DNA of 64,000 bases. It comes from Xanthobacter sp. NM-59 (GTDB lineage Bacteria; Pseudomonadota; Alphaproteobacteria; Rhizobiales; Xanthobacteraceae). Of this stretch, positions 9,810 through 17,659 are shown piece after piece. The notes beneath the pieces are model-generated. The model saw nothing but the letters and a program-made list of their open reading frames with translations. It was not told where the DNA came from and searched no databases. The stretch is taken from NCBI RefSeq assembly GCF_021401125.1, contig NZ_JACBFQ010000010.1, forward strand, positions 124,001 through 188,000. Reading direction: 5' to 3'. Positions within the stretch are counted from its first letter, which is position 1. Every line of letters starts with the position of its first letter. The translations under genes were made by a program, and so were the position numbers.

Positions 9810-10895
9810 TCACGCTTCGTCGGCCGCCGCCAGCAGCGCGGCGTGGTGCTCTGTCAACAAGGCGTTGATAATTTCGTCAAGGGCGGTTCCCGCCATCACC
9901 TCTTCCAGCTTGTAGAGGGTGAGGTTGATGCGGTGGTCGGTGACGCGGCCCTGCGGAAAATTATAGGTGCGGATGCGCTCCGACCGGTCGCCGGAGCCCA
10001 CCTGCCCCTTGCGCTCGGCGGCGCGGCCGGCGGCGGCGCGGGTGCGCTCCTCGTCCAGCAGGCGCGAGCGCAGCAGGGCCATGGCGCGCGCCTTGTTGCG
10101 GTGCTGGGAACGCTCGTCCTGAACCATCACCACGGTGTTCGTCGGCAGATGGGTGATGCGCACCGCGCTCTCGGTCTTGTTCACATGCTGGCCGCCGGCG
10201 CCCTGGGCGCGGAACACGTCGATGCGCAGATCCGCCTCGTTGATGTCCACGTCCACGTCCTCGGCCTCGGGCAGCACGGCGACGGTGGCCGCCGAGGTGT
10301 GGATGCGCCCGCCGCTCTCCGTTTCCGGCACGCGCTGCACCCGGTGCACGCCGCTCTCGAACTTCAGCCGCGCATAGGCGCCGCGGCCGTGCAAGGCGGC
10401 GACGATTTCCTTGTAGCCGCCCATGGTGCCCTCACTCTCGGAGAGCACCTCCACGCTCCAGCCGTGCTCGGCGGCATAGCGGGAGTACATGCGGTAGAGG
10501 TCGCCCGCGAACAGCGCCGCCTCGTCGCCACCCGTGCCGGCGCGGACTTCAAGGATAACACCGCGCTCATCCATGGCGTCCTTGGGCAGCAGGGCCAGGC
10601 GCACCTCGTGGGTGAGCTCCTCGATCCGCGCTTCCAGCCGTTCCACCTCGCTTTCGGCCAGCGCCTTCATCTCCGGATCGGAGGCGGCATCGGCCAGCAG
10701 CTCGCGGGCGCCCTCAAGGTCGCGCTCCGCGCCTTTCAGCGCCTGGACCTGCTCCACCACCGGGGAAAGGTCCGCGAACTCCCGGCCGAGCCGCACATAT
10801 TCATCCCCCTCCGCCCCATGGGCGAGGGCGGCTTCGATTTCGGCATGGCGCGCGACCAGTTGGTCGAGCTTGGCGAGGGGCAGGGCGGAGGACAT
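9810..10895 (-). CDS. prfA: peptide chain release factor 1
   Basis: RF1 recognises UAA and UAG and triggers peptide release on the ribosome. It is 361 aa from the ATG at 10895; a TTG five codons upstream is a weaker start. The GGQ motif is in [15 protein letters not shown]. The anticodon-like tripeptide region follows the [11 protein letters not shown] segment, and the ending [19 protein letters not shown] is standard. It is the middle gene of ptsP-prfA-prmC on the minus strand. Confidence 0.97.
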   Translation of the reverse strand: MSSALPLAKLDQLVARHAEIEAALAHGAEGDEYVRLGREFADLSPVVEQVQALKGAERDLEGARELLADAASDPEMKALAESEVERLEARIEELTHEVRLALLPKDAMDERGVILEVRAGTGGDEAALFAGDLYRMYSRYAAEHGWSVEVLSESEGTMGGYKEIVAALHGRGAYARLKFESGVHRVQRVPETESGGRIHTSAATVAVLPEAEDVDVDINEADLRIDVFRAQGAGGQHVNKTESAVRITHLPTNTVVMVQDERSQHRNKARAMALLRSRLLDEERTRAAAGRAAERKGQVGSGDRSERIRTYNFPQGRVTDHRINLTLYKLEEVMAGTALDEIINALLTEHHAALLAAADEA

Positions 10896-11094
10896 GGCGG
10901 GCGCGGGCAATTCCTGCGGAAAGAGAAATCGGTTTTGCGGGCGGAACTGAGAAAAATCAAACCGAGGACAGGTCCGCCGAGCACACGATGGCCGGAAAGC
11001 GGGCTAGCGGCTGGTACCCGCCGCGCAACCTTTGCGTCGGCGAGGGCGCCGGAGCCAACCCGGCCCCGAAAAGCGGCGCCCCTTCAGTTGAGCG

Positions 11095-13362
11095 CTAAAG
11101 AGGCACGCCCGTGGTCTCGGCGAAGGTGCGCAGCGCATCGCGGATATGGGCGATGCCGGTGCGATCCTCCAGAAGCGGCAGCAGCACCTTGCGTGCGGCA
11201 CCGACATCCAGCTCCAGCAGCGCCGCTTTCACGGGCCCCACCGCAGCCGGCGATAGGGACAAAGAGCGGTATCCCAGCGCCGCGAGGGCGATGGCTTCCA
11301 GCGGCCGCGAGGCCAGTTCGCCACACAGGGTGATGGGCTTGCCGGCGCGGGCGCCCGCCTCCGCTACCATGCGGAAGGCGCGCAACGCGGGCGGCGACAG
11401 CGGGTCGAAGCGATCCGCCACCCGCACATTGGAGCGATCCGCGGCGAACAGGAACTGCACCAGATCGTTGGACCCCACGGAAAGGAAGTCCGCGCGCGTC
11501 AGGATCTCGTCGAGCTGGAACAGGAGCGAGGGCACCTCCACCATGGCGCCCACGAACACCCGCTCCGGCAGGCCATGGCCGTGCTTGCGCAGGTGGGTCA
11601 ATTCGCGCTCCACGATGGCGCGGGCGGAATCGAATTCCTCCACCGCCGCCACCATGGGGAACATCAGGCGCAGGTCCCGCCCGGCGCCGGCGCGCAGCAG
11701 CGCGCGCACCTGGCTGCGCAGCAGGCCCGGCCGGTCGAGGCCCAGGCGGATGGCGCGCCAACCAAGGGCCGGGTTCTCCTCCTCCACCGTGCGCATATAG
11801 GGCAGCACCTTGTCGCCGCCGATATCGAGGGTGCGGAAGGTGACGGGCCGCTCGCCGGCGGCATCCAGCACCGCGCGATAGAGCTTCAGCTGCTCGGAAA
11901 TGCGCGGGAAGGCCGAGGCGATCATGAACTGAAGCTCGGTGCGGAACAGGCCGATGCCCGCCGCCCCGGTTTCGGCGATGTGGGGCAGGTCCACCACCAG
12001 GCCGGCATTCAGGTGAAGGGCGATGTGCACCCCGTCCTTGGTGACCGAGGGGCGGGTGCGCAGGGCCGCATACTGGGCCTGCCGGCGGGCGCGGAAGCGC
12101 ACCTTCTCGGCATAGGCCTCCTCCACGTCGCCGGGCGGGCGCAGATGCACTTCGCCCGCCTGCCCATCCACGATCATCGGATCGCCGGAATCGGCAAGGC
12201 CGGTGATGTTGTCCACCTGCCCCACGGCGGCGATGCCGAGCGCGCGGGCCACGATGGTGACATGGCTGGTGGTGCCGCCCTCTTCGAGAACGAGGCCGCG
12301 GATGCGGGTGCGGTCGTAATCGAGCAGCGCCGCCGGGCTCATGTTGCGGGCGACGAGAATGGCGTTTTCCGGCAGGGAATCCCGATCCGGCCCCGGCGCA
12401 TGCCCGAGTAGCTCGCGCAGCAGCCGGTTGGCGAGATCGTCCAAATCGTGCAGGCGCTCGCGCAGATAGGGGTCGGAGGCGCGCATCATGCGGGCGCGGG
12501 TGTCCGACTGCACGCGCTCCACGGCGCCCTCGGCGGTGAGGCCCGACAGCACCGCCTCGCGCATCTTGTGCATCCAACCCCGGTCATGGGCGAACATGCG
12601 ATAGGCTTCGAGAATGTCGCGGTGCTCGCCCGATTTGGCGAGGCCGTCATCCTCCAGCATCTTGTCGATGGCGTGCCTGAGCTTGCCGATGGCCGCGTCA
12701 AGCCGGTGGGTCTCGCGCTGGACGTCATCGGCGATGACGTTGGTCACCTTCACCCGAGGCTCATGCAGCACCGCGTGGCCGAGGCCCAGGGCATCGGCGA
12801 GGCCCACGCCCTTCAAATGCAGCGGCCGGCGCACCGCCGGCTCGGCGCCGGGACGGGCAAGGGCGGTGAGCTCGCCAGAGGCGATCATCTCCGCCAGCAC
12901 CATGGCCGTGGTCTGGAGCGCCTCGATCTCTTCTTCGGTATAGGTGCGCCGGGCCCGGTTCTGCACCACCAGCACGCCAAGCGTGTTGCCCGCGCGCAGG
13001 ATCGGCACGCCGAGGAAGGAGTTGTAGATCTCCTCCCCCGTTTCCGGCCGATACGAGAATTCGGGATGGGCCTGGGCGTCGGACAAGGCCAGGGATTCGG
13101 CCTCCCGCGCCACATGGCCGACGAGGCCCTCATCCACGCTCAGCACGGTCTGGTGAACGGCGTCGCGGTTCAGACCCTCGGTCGCGTACAGCTCCAGGGT
13201 CTGATCGACGCGCAGCACGTAGACCGAGCAGACCTCCGCGACCATGTTGGCGGCGATCAGCACCACGATCTTGTCGAGACGATCCTGCGCGCTGATCTGC
13301 TCCGCCATCACCTCTCGGAGGCGGCGAAGCAGCACACGGGGACCGCCGAGCGCGCCACGCAT
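11095..13362 (-). CDS. ptsP: phosphoenolpyruvate-protein phosphotransferase PtsP (EI-Ntr)
   Basis: This is enzyme I of the nitrogen phosphotransferase system, which passes phosphate from PEP to an HPr-like protein and on to PtsN, a regulatory rather than sugar-uptake chain. It is 755 aa. Residues about 15-160 form a GAF domain (from EQISAQDRLDKIVVL to GVLVVQNRARR). The phospho-His lies in GTTSHVTIVARALGI near the middle. The C-terminal PEP-binding barrel contains LFRTELQFM, LDIGGDKVLPYM and the catalytic Cys in TLCGELASRP. I prefer the ATG giving MRGALGGPRVLLRRLRE; an ATG three codons earlier is possible. It is downstream of lysC. Confidence 0.95.
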   Translation of the reverse strand: MRGALGGPRVLLRRLREVMAEQISAQDRLDKIVVLIAANMVAEVCSVYVLRVDQTLELYATEGLNRDAVHQTVLSVDEGLVGHVAREAESLALSDAQAHPEFSYRPETGEEIYNSFLGVPILRAGNTLGVLVVQNRARRTYTEEEIEALQTTAMVLAEMIASGELTALARPGAEPAVRRPLHLKGVGLADALGLGHAVLHEPRVKVTNVIADDVQRETHRLDAAIGKLRHAIDKMLEDDGLAKSGEHRDILEAYRMFAHDRGWMHKMREAVLSGLTAEGAVERVQSDTRARMMRASDPYLRERLHDLDDLANRLLRELLGHAPGPDRDSLPENAILVARNMSPAALLDYDRTRIRGLVLEEGGTTSHVTIVARALGIAAVGQVDNITGLADSGDPMIVDGQAGEVHLRPPGDVEEAYAEKVRFRARRQAQYAALRTRPSVTKDGVHIALHLNAGLVVDLPHIAETGAAGIGLFRTELQFMIASAFPRISEQLKLYRAVLDAAGERPVTFRTLDIGGDKVLPYMRTVEEENPALGWRAIRLGLDRPGLLRSQVRALLRAGAGRDLRLMFPMVAAVEEFDSARAIVERELTHLRKHGHGLPERVFVGAMVEVPSLLFQLDEILTRADFLSVGSNDLVQFLFAADRSNVRVADRFDPLSPPALRAFRMVAEAGARAGKPITLCGELASRPLEAIALAALGYRSLSLSPAAVGPVKAALLELDVGAARKVLLPLLEDRTGIAHIRDALRTFAETTGVPL

Positions 13363-13451
13363 CGGCCGCATCCTTAAATTGCAGCGGGTTTCACACCCGC
13401 AAAGCCCTCAGTGAAGAACGGTATCCGGATCAGATCCAGGCACACGCGCCG

Positions 13452-14711
13452 TCAGCTGTCGAGCCCGTATAGCGAATGCAGAGTCCGAACCGCAAGTTCG
13501 GTATAGGCCGCATCGATGAGGAAGGAGATCTTGATCTCCGAGGTGGTGATGGCCCGGATGTTGATGCCCTTGGCGGCCAGCGCCTCGAACGCCTTGGAGG
13601 CAACCCCCGCGTGCGAGCGCATGCCGATGCCGATGACCGACACCTTGGTGACGTCGGTGGCGCCTTCCACGATCTGGTGGCCGATGGCTTCCTTGGCCCC
13701 GTCGATCACCGCCTTGGCCCGCTCATAATCGGCATTGGGCACGGTGAAGGTGATGTCGGTGAAGCCGTCGGCGGACACGTTCTGCACGATCATGTCCACA
13801 TTGATGTGGGCGTCCGCCAGCGGGCCGAACACGCTCGCCGCGATGCCGGGCTTGTCCGCCACCCGGCGGATGGAGACCTGGGCCTCGTCCTTGGAGAAGG
13901 CGATGCCGGTGACAACCTGGGATTCCATCTGGTTTGCCACGATTTCCTCCTCGTCGCAGATGAGCGTGCCGGCCTTTTCCACATGCGCCATCTCCGGCGC
14001 GTCGGGATCGACCAGGCTGGAGCGCACGAAGGTGCGCACCTGATGCACCATGGCGAGCTCCACCGAGCGCACCTGCAGCACCTTGGCGCCCAGCGACGCC
14101 ATTTCCAGCATTTCCTCGAAGGCGATGCGGTCCAGCCGCCGCGCCTTGGAAACCACGCGCGGATCGGTGGTGTAGACTCCGTCCACGTCCGTATAGATAT
14201 CGCAGCGCTCCGCCTTCAGGCCGGCGGCCACCGCCACCGCGCTGGTGTCCGACCCACCGCGGCCGAGGGTGGTGATGCGACCGGTCTCGGCGTGGATGCC
14301 CTGGAAGCCGGCGATCACCGCCACCTCCCCCCCATCGATGGCACCGCCGAGGCGCGCCGCGTCGATGTCCATGATGCGGGCAGAGCCGTGGGCGTCGTCC
14401 GTATAAAGCGGGATCTGCCAGCCCTGCCAGGAGCGGGCGGGAATGCCGAGCTGCTGCAGGGCGATGGCCAGGAGGCCCGAGGTCACCTGCTCACCGGAGG
14501 CCACAACCGCGTCGTATTCGCGCGGGTCATAGAGCGGGGCGGCCTCCCTGCACCAGGCCACCAGCTCATTGGTCTTGCCGGACATGGCGGAGACCACGAC
14601 GGCCACCTGGTAGCCGGCCTCCACCTCGCGCTTCACATGGCGCGCCACATTGCGGATGCGATCGATATTGGCGACCGAGGTGCCGCCGAACTTCATCACC
14701 AGCCGAGCCAT
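13452..14711 (-). CDS. lysC: aspartate kinase
   Basis: This enzyme phosphorylates aspartate, the entry to lysine, threonine and methionine synthesis. It is 419 aa, the single-function alpha/beta-overlapping type. The kinase signature MKFGGTSVANIDRI opens the protein; TLGRGGSDTSAVAVA and YTDVDGVYTTDPR are active-site motifs. Two ACT domains occupy about residues 265-415, from GIAFSKDEAQVSIRR to the final ELAVRTLHSLYG; these usually bind lysine and threonine as feedback inhibitors. lysC next to ptsP is a conserved alphaproteobacterial order. Confidence 0.96.
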   Translation of the reverse strand: MARLVMKFGGTSVANIDRIRNVARHVKREVEAGYQVAVVVSAMSGKTNELVAWCREAAPLYDPREYDAVVASGEQVTSGLLAIALQQLGIPARSWQGWQIPLYTDDAHGSARIMDIDAARLGGAIDGGEVAVIAGFQGIHAETGRITTLGRGGSDTSAVAVAAGLKAERCDIYTDVDGVYTTDPRVVSKARRLDRIAFEEMLEMASLGAKVLQVRSVELAMVHQVRTFVRSSLVDPDAPEMAHVEKAGTLICDEEEIVANQMESQVVTGIAFSKDEAQVSIRRVADKPGIAASVFGPLADAHINVDMIVQNVSADGFTDITFTVPNADYERAKAVIDGAKEAIGHQIVEGATDVTKVSVIGIGMRSHAGVASKAFEALAAKGINIRAITTSEIKISFLIDAAYTELAVRTLHSLYGLDS

Positions 14712-15083
14712 CGCTCGTGCCTTTCTTCAAAAAAGATGCGGGGGAAGTCGTCTCAGGGCGCGCGGCGAAATGGGCTCTGCCGGCACCGGCCTCAGCGGAG
14801 CGTCATTTTCGCGGACGCGGCGTCCCCCGGCGCGAAAGAGCGCACCAAGCCGACGACGAAAGCGTGAGGTTCGGAAACATCCCCAAAAACCTTGCCCAAA
14901 ACCTTGTCCGCGCCGGTTCGAGCGGGCGCGGTTCGTTGCCGGCCTCCATAGCGGCACTTGCGCCTTTGGGCAACCTTCGGGCTCGTCCGGAGGTCCACCA
15001 CGGAGGTCACGCGCCCCACACCGCCGCAGGGAAACACCGCGCGCGGCCCTTGACGCTGCGCCCTCAAACGCCCATTCCTCACC
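14712..15083. other. intergenic region between lysC and rnpB
   Basis: About 370 bases that diverge into lysC on one side and rnpB on the other. Apart from the rnpB promoter listed separately I see no gene, riboswitch or repeat here. Confidence 0.5.
15050..15078 (+). promoter_or_regulatory. sigma-70-type promoter of rnpB
   Basis: TTGACG at 15050-15055 and CATTCC at 15073-15078 are separated by 17 bases, and the predicted 5' end of RNase P RNA (15084) follows six bases later. Spacing and position fit a housekeeping promoter; the -10 is imperfect. Confidence 0.6.
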
Positions 15084-15468
15084 CACCAGCCGGCCGGGCG
15101 GCCGCGGCATTTCGGTGTCGAGGAAAGTCCGGGCTCCACGGAGACACGGTGCCGGATAACGTCCGGCGGGGGCGACCCCAGGGAAAGTGCCACAGAAATC
15201 AGACCACTCGTGCATGCACGAGCCAGGGTGAAACGGTGGGGTAAGAGCCCACCGCGCGACCGGCAACGGGAGCGGCACGGCAAACCCCACCGGGAGCAAA
15301 GTCGAATAGGGACGACGCGGGAAACCACCCCTGTCCTCGGGGGGTCGTCCGGGTTGACTGCCAGAGGCGCCGGGCAACCGGCGTCCCAGATGAATGGCCG
15401 CCACGCGGGCCGAGATGCCTCGGTGTCCCTGCCCGCCATACAGAACCCGGCTTACAGGCCGGCTGGTG
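15084..15468 (+). ncRNA. rnpB: RNase P RNA (type A)
   Basis: The catalytic RNA of RNase P, which matures tRNA 5' ends. The conserved 5' core GAGGAAAGTCCGGGCTCC lies at about 15119, followed by CACAGAAA and by GGTGAAACGGTG and TAAGAGCCCACCGCG, all diagnostic of bacterial RNase P RNA. The ends pair: CACCAGCCGGCC at 15084-15095 is complementary to GGCCGGCTGGTG at 15457-15468, forming helix P1. The 3' ACAGAACCCGGCTTACAGG is the second half of the conserved core. Length of about 385 nt is normal. Ends are set by helix P1 and may be off by a few bases. Confidence 0.96.
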
Positions 15469-15536
15469 CTTCGGCGCGAAACCCGCGCCCAGACTGTTTC
15501 AGCCATTTCATGGCCGCACCGAAACCGTCTAGAGCT

Positions 15537-15570
15537 TTGTTTTTACACGAGTCCTTCACGCGGGTCCGGC
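15537..15570 (+). repeat. dispersed intergenic repeat, copy R1
   Basis: TTGTTTTTACACGAGTCC followed by TTCACGCGGGTCCGG. It matches the core of four other copies in the window (20191-20250, 38241-38300, 43020-43088, 47721-47777). It lies between rnpB and the 3' end of the next gene. It lacks the distal CGGAAGCGCTCTAG half seen in copy R3. Confidence 0.75.
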
Positions 15571-15575
15571 CCGCG

Positions 15576-16157
15576 TCATGACCGGCCGCGCGGAGCGCCC
15601 TCGCCCATGACATCGGTAATGTCGAACCAGAACGTGCGCTCGTAGCGCACCTGGGCGGCCTCTCGTTTTGATTCGTGGGCGGAGATGTTGAAGCCGGGCC
15701 GCCGCCCGAATCCGTTGCTCTCCCACTCGGTGCGCAGATGGTCCCAGTGCCGGTCGGCCCAGCAGGACACGGCGAATTCCAGCGCGTCGTAGTGCCGCCC
15801 GCCGCTCTCCACCTGCATCTGGCGGCCGAGGGTGAGGCGGATGCCGGAAAAGCGCTCGGCGCTGGCGCGGAACACGATCAGCTCCTCATGGACGATCTTT
15901 TCCGCAAGAAAATATTCCAGGGAGACGAAATCCCCCCGCGGCCCGCGCGCCCCGCCCCCCGCATTCAGCAGGATGATGGCATCCTCGCGCGCATAGCCCC
16001 AGCCGCCGGCAATGGGCAGGTCCGCGCACTCCCGCGGGAAATCCTCCGCCAGCACCTGGCGCAGCGGCACCTCACAATGCACGGGCGCGATGGACGAGCG
16101 CAGCTGCGCCATCCGCTCCGGGCTTACGTCCCATTCCATCGGCTCGTTCCTCGACAT
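15576..16157 (-). CDS. protein of unknown function
   Basis: A 193-aa soluble protein that I do not recognise. I chose the ATG giving MSRNEPMEWDVSPERMAQLR; longer and shorter starts (MEWDVSPER) are possible. It has a balanced composition with many aromatic residues, such as GGWGYAREDAIILLNAGG, FVSLEYFLAEKIVHEEL and FAVSCWADRHWDHLRTEWE, which argues for a real folded protein. No signal peptide or membrane segment is visible. It ends just beside repeat R1 and starts 37 bases from the TesA-like gene stop, on the same strand, so it may be downstream in that transcript. Confidence 0.65.
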   Translation of the reverse strand: MSRNEPMEWDVSPERMAQLRSSIAPVHCEVPLRQVLAEDFPRECADLPIAGGWGYAREDAIILLNAGGGARGPRGDFVSLEYFLAEKIVHEELIVFRASAERFSGIRLTLGRQMQVESGGRHYDALEFAVSCWADRHWDHLRTEWESNGFGRRPGFNISAHESKREAAQVRYERTFWFDITDVMGEGAPRGRS

Positions 16158-16194
16158 GACGCCTCTCGATACGGCGCCCCTCACCCTGGCCGCG

Positions 16195-16947
16195 TTATTG
16201 GGGCGACGCGACTTGCCCGATGAGTTCCTCGGTCTTGGGCAGGATGCCTGAAACCATCACCGCCACACCCTTGGGATTGGGATGCAGGCCGTCTTTCTGG
16301 TTCAGCGTCGGCTGTCCGGCCACCCCGTCGAGGAAGAAGGGATAGAGCAGCACGCCCTCGTGGTCGGCCACCTGGGGGAAGATGGCATCGAACTCGCCCG
16401 CATAGCCGGCGCCGAGATTGGGTGCGGCGCGCATGCCCGCCAGCAGCACCTTCACCCCACGCCCCTTGAGCCGCTCGACGATCTCGCTGATGGCGGCCCG
16501 CGTCACCTGGGGCGGCAGGCCTCGCAGCATGTCGTTTGCGCCCAGCGCCACGATCACCGCATCCGTCCCCTCGGGCACCGACCAGTCCAGCCGGGCCAGG
16601 CCCTGGCTGGCGGTTTCGCCCGAAACGCCGGCATTCTCGATCACCACGTCATGGCCACGCGCCTTCAGCGCGGCTTCGAGCTGGACCGGAAAGGCATCCT
16701 TCGGCGCCACGCCATAGCCGGCGGTGAGGCTGTCGCCCAGCGCCACCACCCGCACCGTGCGCGCCAAGGCCGGTGACGCGATCGTGATGAGCGCGGCCAG
16801 CACCAGACATCCCCGAGCCGCCTTGAGGGCCCATTGCCGGAAAGAATGTCGCGGCAAAGGAGATTGCCTCCGCGTCCGTTGCGCCGCAGCCTGCGCGCCT
16901 CCGCGCGTCGCGGCCATTCCGTTCGGTTCGAGGGTCCTGTCAGGCAT
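16195..16947 (-). CDS. tesA: arylesterase / TesA-like SGNH hydrolase, exported
   Basis: A periplasmic GDSL (SGNH) lipase/thioesterase of the TesA family. Block I is VVALGDSLTAGYGV with the nucleophile Ser; the block II Gly and block III GANDMLRG are present; block V is DGLHPNPKGV with the catalytic Asp and His. A hydrophobic segment, CLVLAALITIASPALA, before RTVRVVAL is a likely signal peptide. The ATG at 16947 has AAGGAAA nine bases upstream and gives 250 aa with a long N region; the ATG at 16917 (240 aa) is the alternative. It diverges from the ABC ATPase gene, an arrangement also known for E. coli tesA and ybbA. Confidence 0.88.
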   Translation of the reverse strand: MPDRTLEPNGMAATRGGAQAAAQRTRRQSPLPRHSFRQWALKAARGCLVLAALITIASPALARTVRVVALGDSLTAGYGVAPKDAFPVQLEAALKARGHDVVIENAGVSGETASQGLARLDWSVPEGTDAVIVALGANDMLRGLPPQVTRAAISEIVERLKGRGVKVLLAGMRAAPNLGAGYAGEFDAIFPQVADHEGVLLYPFFLDGVAGQPTLNQKDGLHPNPKGVAVMVSGILPKTEELIGQVASPQ

Positions 16948-17659
16948 GAACGATGTTTCCTTGTCCCCGCGCGCCATCGATCTGAAGGACGTGGACCTGT
17001 CCCTTGGCACCGGCGCGGCCCGTGTGCATGTGCTGAAAGACATCTGCGTTCATATCACGGCCGGCGAGACGGTCGGGCTGGTGGGGCCGTCGGGCTCCGG
17101 AAAATCCACATTGCTGATGGTGATGGCGGGGCTGGAGCGGCCCGATCGCGGCATGGTGAAGGTGGCGGGCGAGGACATCACCCGCCTGTCCGAAGATGCC
17201 CTCGCCCGCTTTCGCGGCCGGCATATCGGCATCGTGTTCCAATCCTTCCACCTCATCCCCACCATGACCGCCCTTGAGAACGTGGCCGTGCCGCTGGAGC
17301 TGGCCGGCCGCCGCGATGCCTTCGCCCGCGCGGCGCGGGAGCTGGAGGCGGTGGGCCTGGCCCATCGCGCCGCCCATTATCCCGCCCAGCTTTCCGGCGG
17401 CGAGCAGCAGCGCGTGGCGGTAGCCCGCGCCCTCGCGCCCGAGCCGCCCATCCTGGTGGCCGACGAGCCCACCGGCAATCTGGACGAGGCCACCGGCCAG
17501 CAGATCATGGACCTGCTGTTCGCCGCCCACCGCGCGCGCGGCACCACCCTGGTTCTGGTCACCCACGATGCGTCGCTGGCCGACCGCTGCGGCCGGGTGC
17601 TGAAGGTGCGCTCCGGCGTCATCGCCGAGGACAGCGCCCGCCTGGAGGTGACGGCGTGA
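16946..17659 (+). CDS. ybbA: ABC transporter ATP-binding protein, YbbA-like
   Basis: The 237-aa ATPase of a LolD/MacB-type transporter. Walker A is GPSGSGKSTLL, the Q-loop lies in VFQSFHLIPTMTALENV, the ABC signature is LSGGEQQRVAVARAL, Walker B is ILVADEPTGNLDE, and the H-loop is VTHDASLA. It overlaps the following permease gene by GTGA, so the two are co-translated. Its ATG at 16946 shares the CATG tetranucleotide with the proposed start of the divergent TesA-like gene. In other proteobacteria this trio is conserved, but its substrate is not settled. Confidence 0.93.
   Translation: MNDVSLSPRAIDLKDVDLSLGTGAARVHVLKDICVHITAGETVGLVGPSGSGKSTLLMVMAGLERPDRGMVKVAGEDITRLSEDALARFRGRHIGIVFQSFHLIPTMTALENVAVPLELAGRRDAFARAARELEAVGLAHRAAHYPAQLSGGEQQRVAVARALAPEPPILVADEPTGNLDEATGQQIMDLLFAAHRARGTTLVLVTHDASLADRCGRVLKVRSGVIAEDSARLEVTA

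Noticed and set aside
9156-11333. A 725-codon plus-strand open frame opposite prmC and prfA
   Set aside because: It covers two clear genes on the other strand, and the gap between them, with low-complexity Arg/Ala/Gly translation. Shadow frame.
14717-15506. Open frames on both strands across 14.7-15.5 kb
   Set aside because: They coincide with the structured RNase P RNA, whose conserved core and helix P1 are clear.
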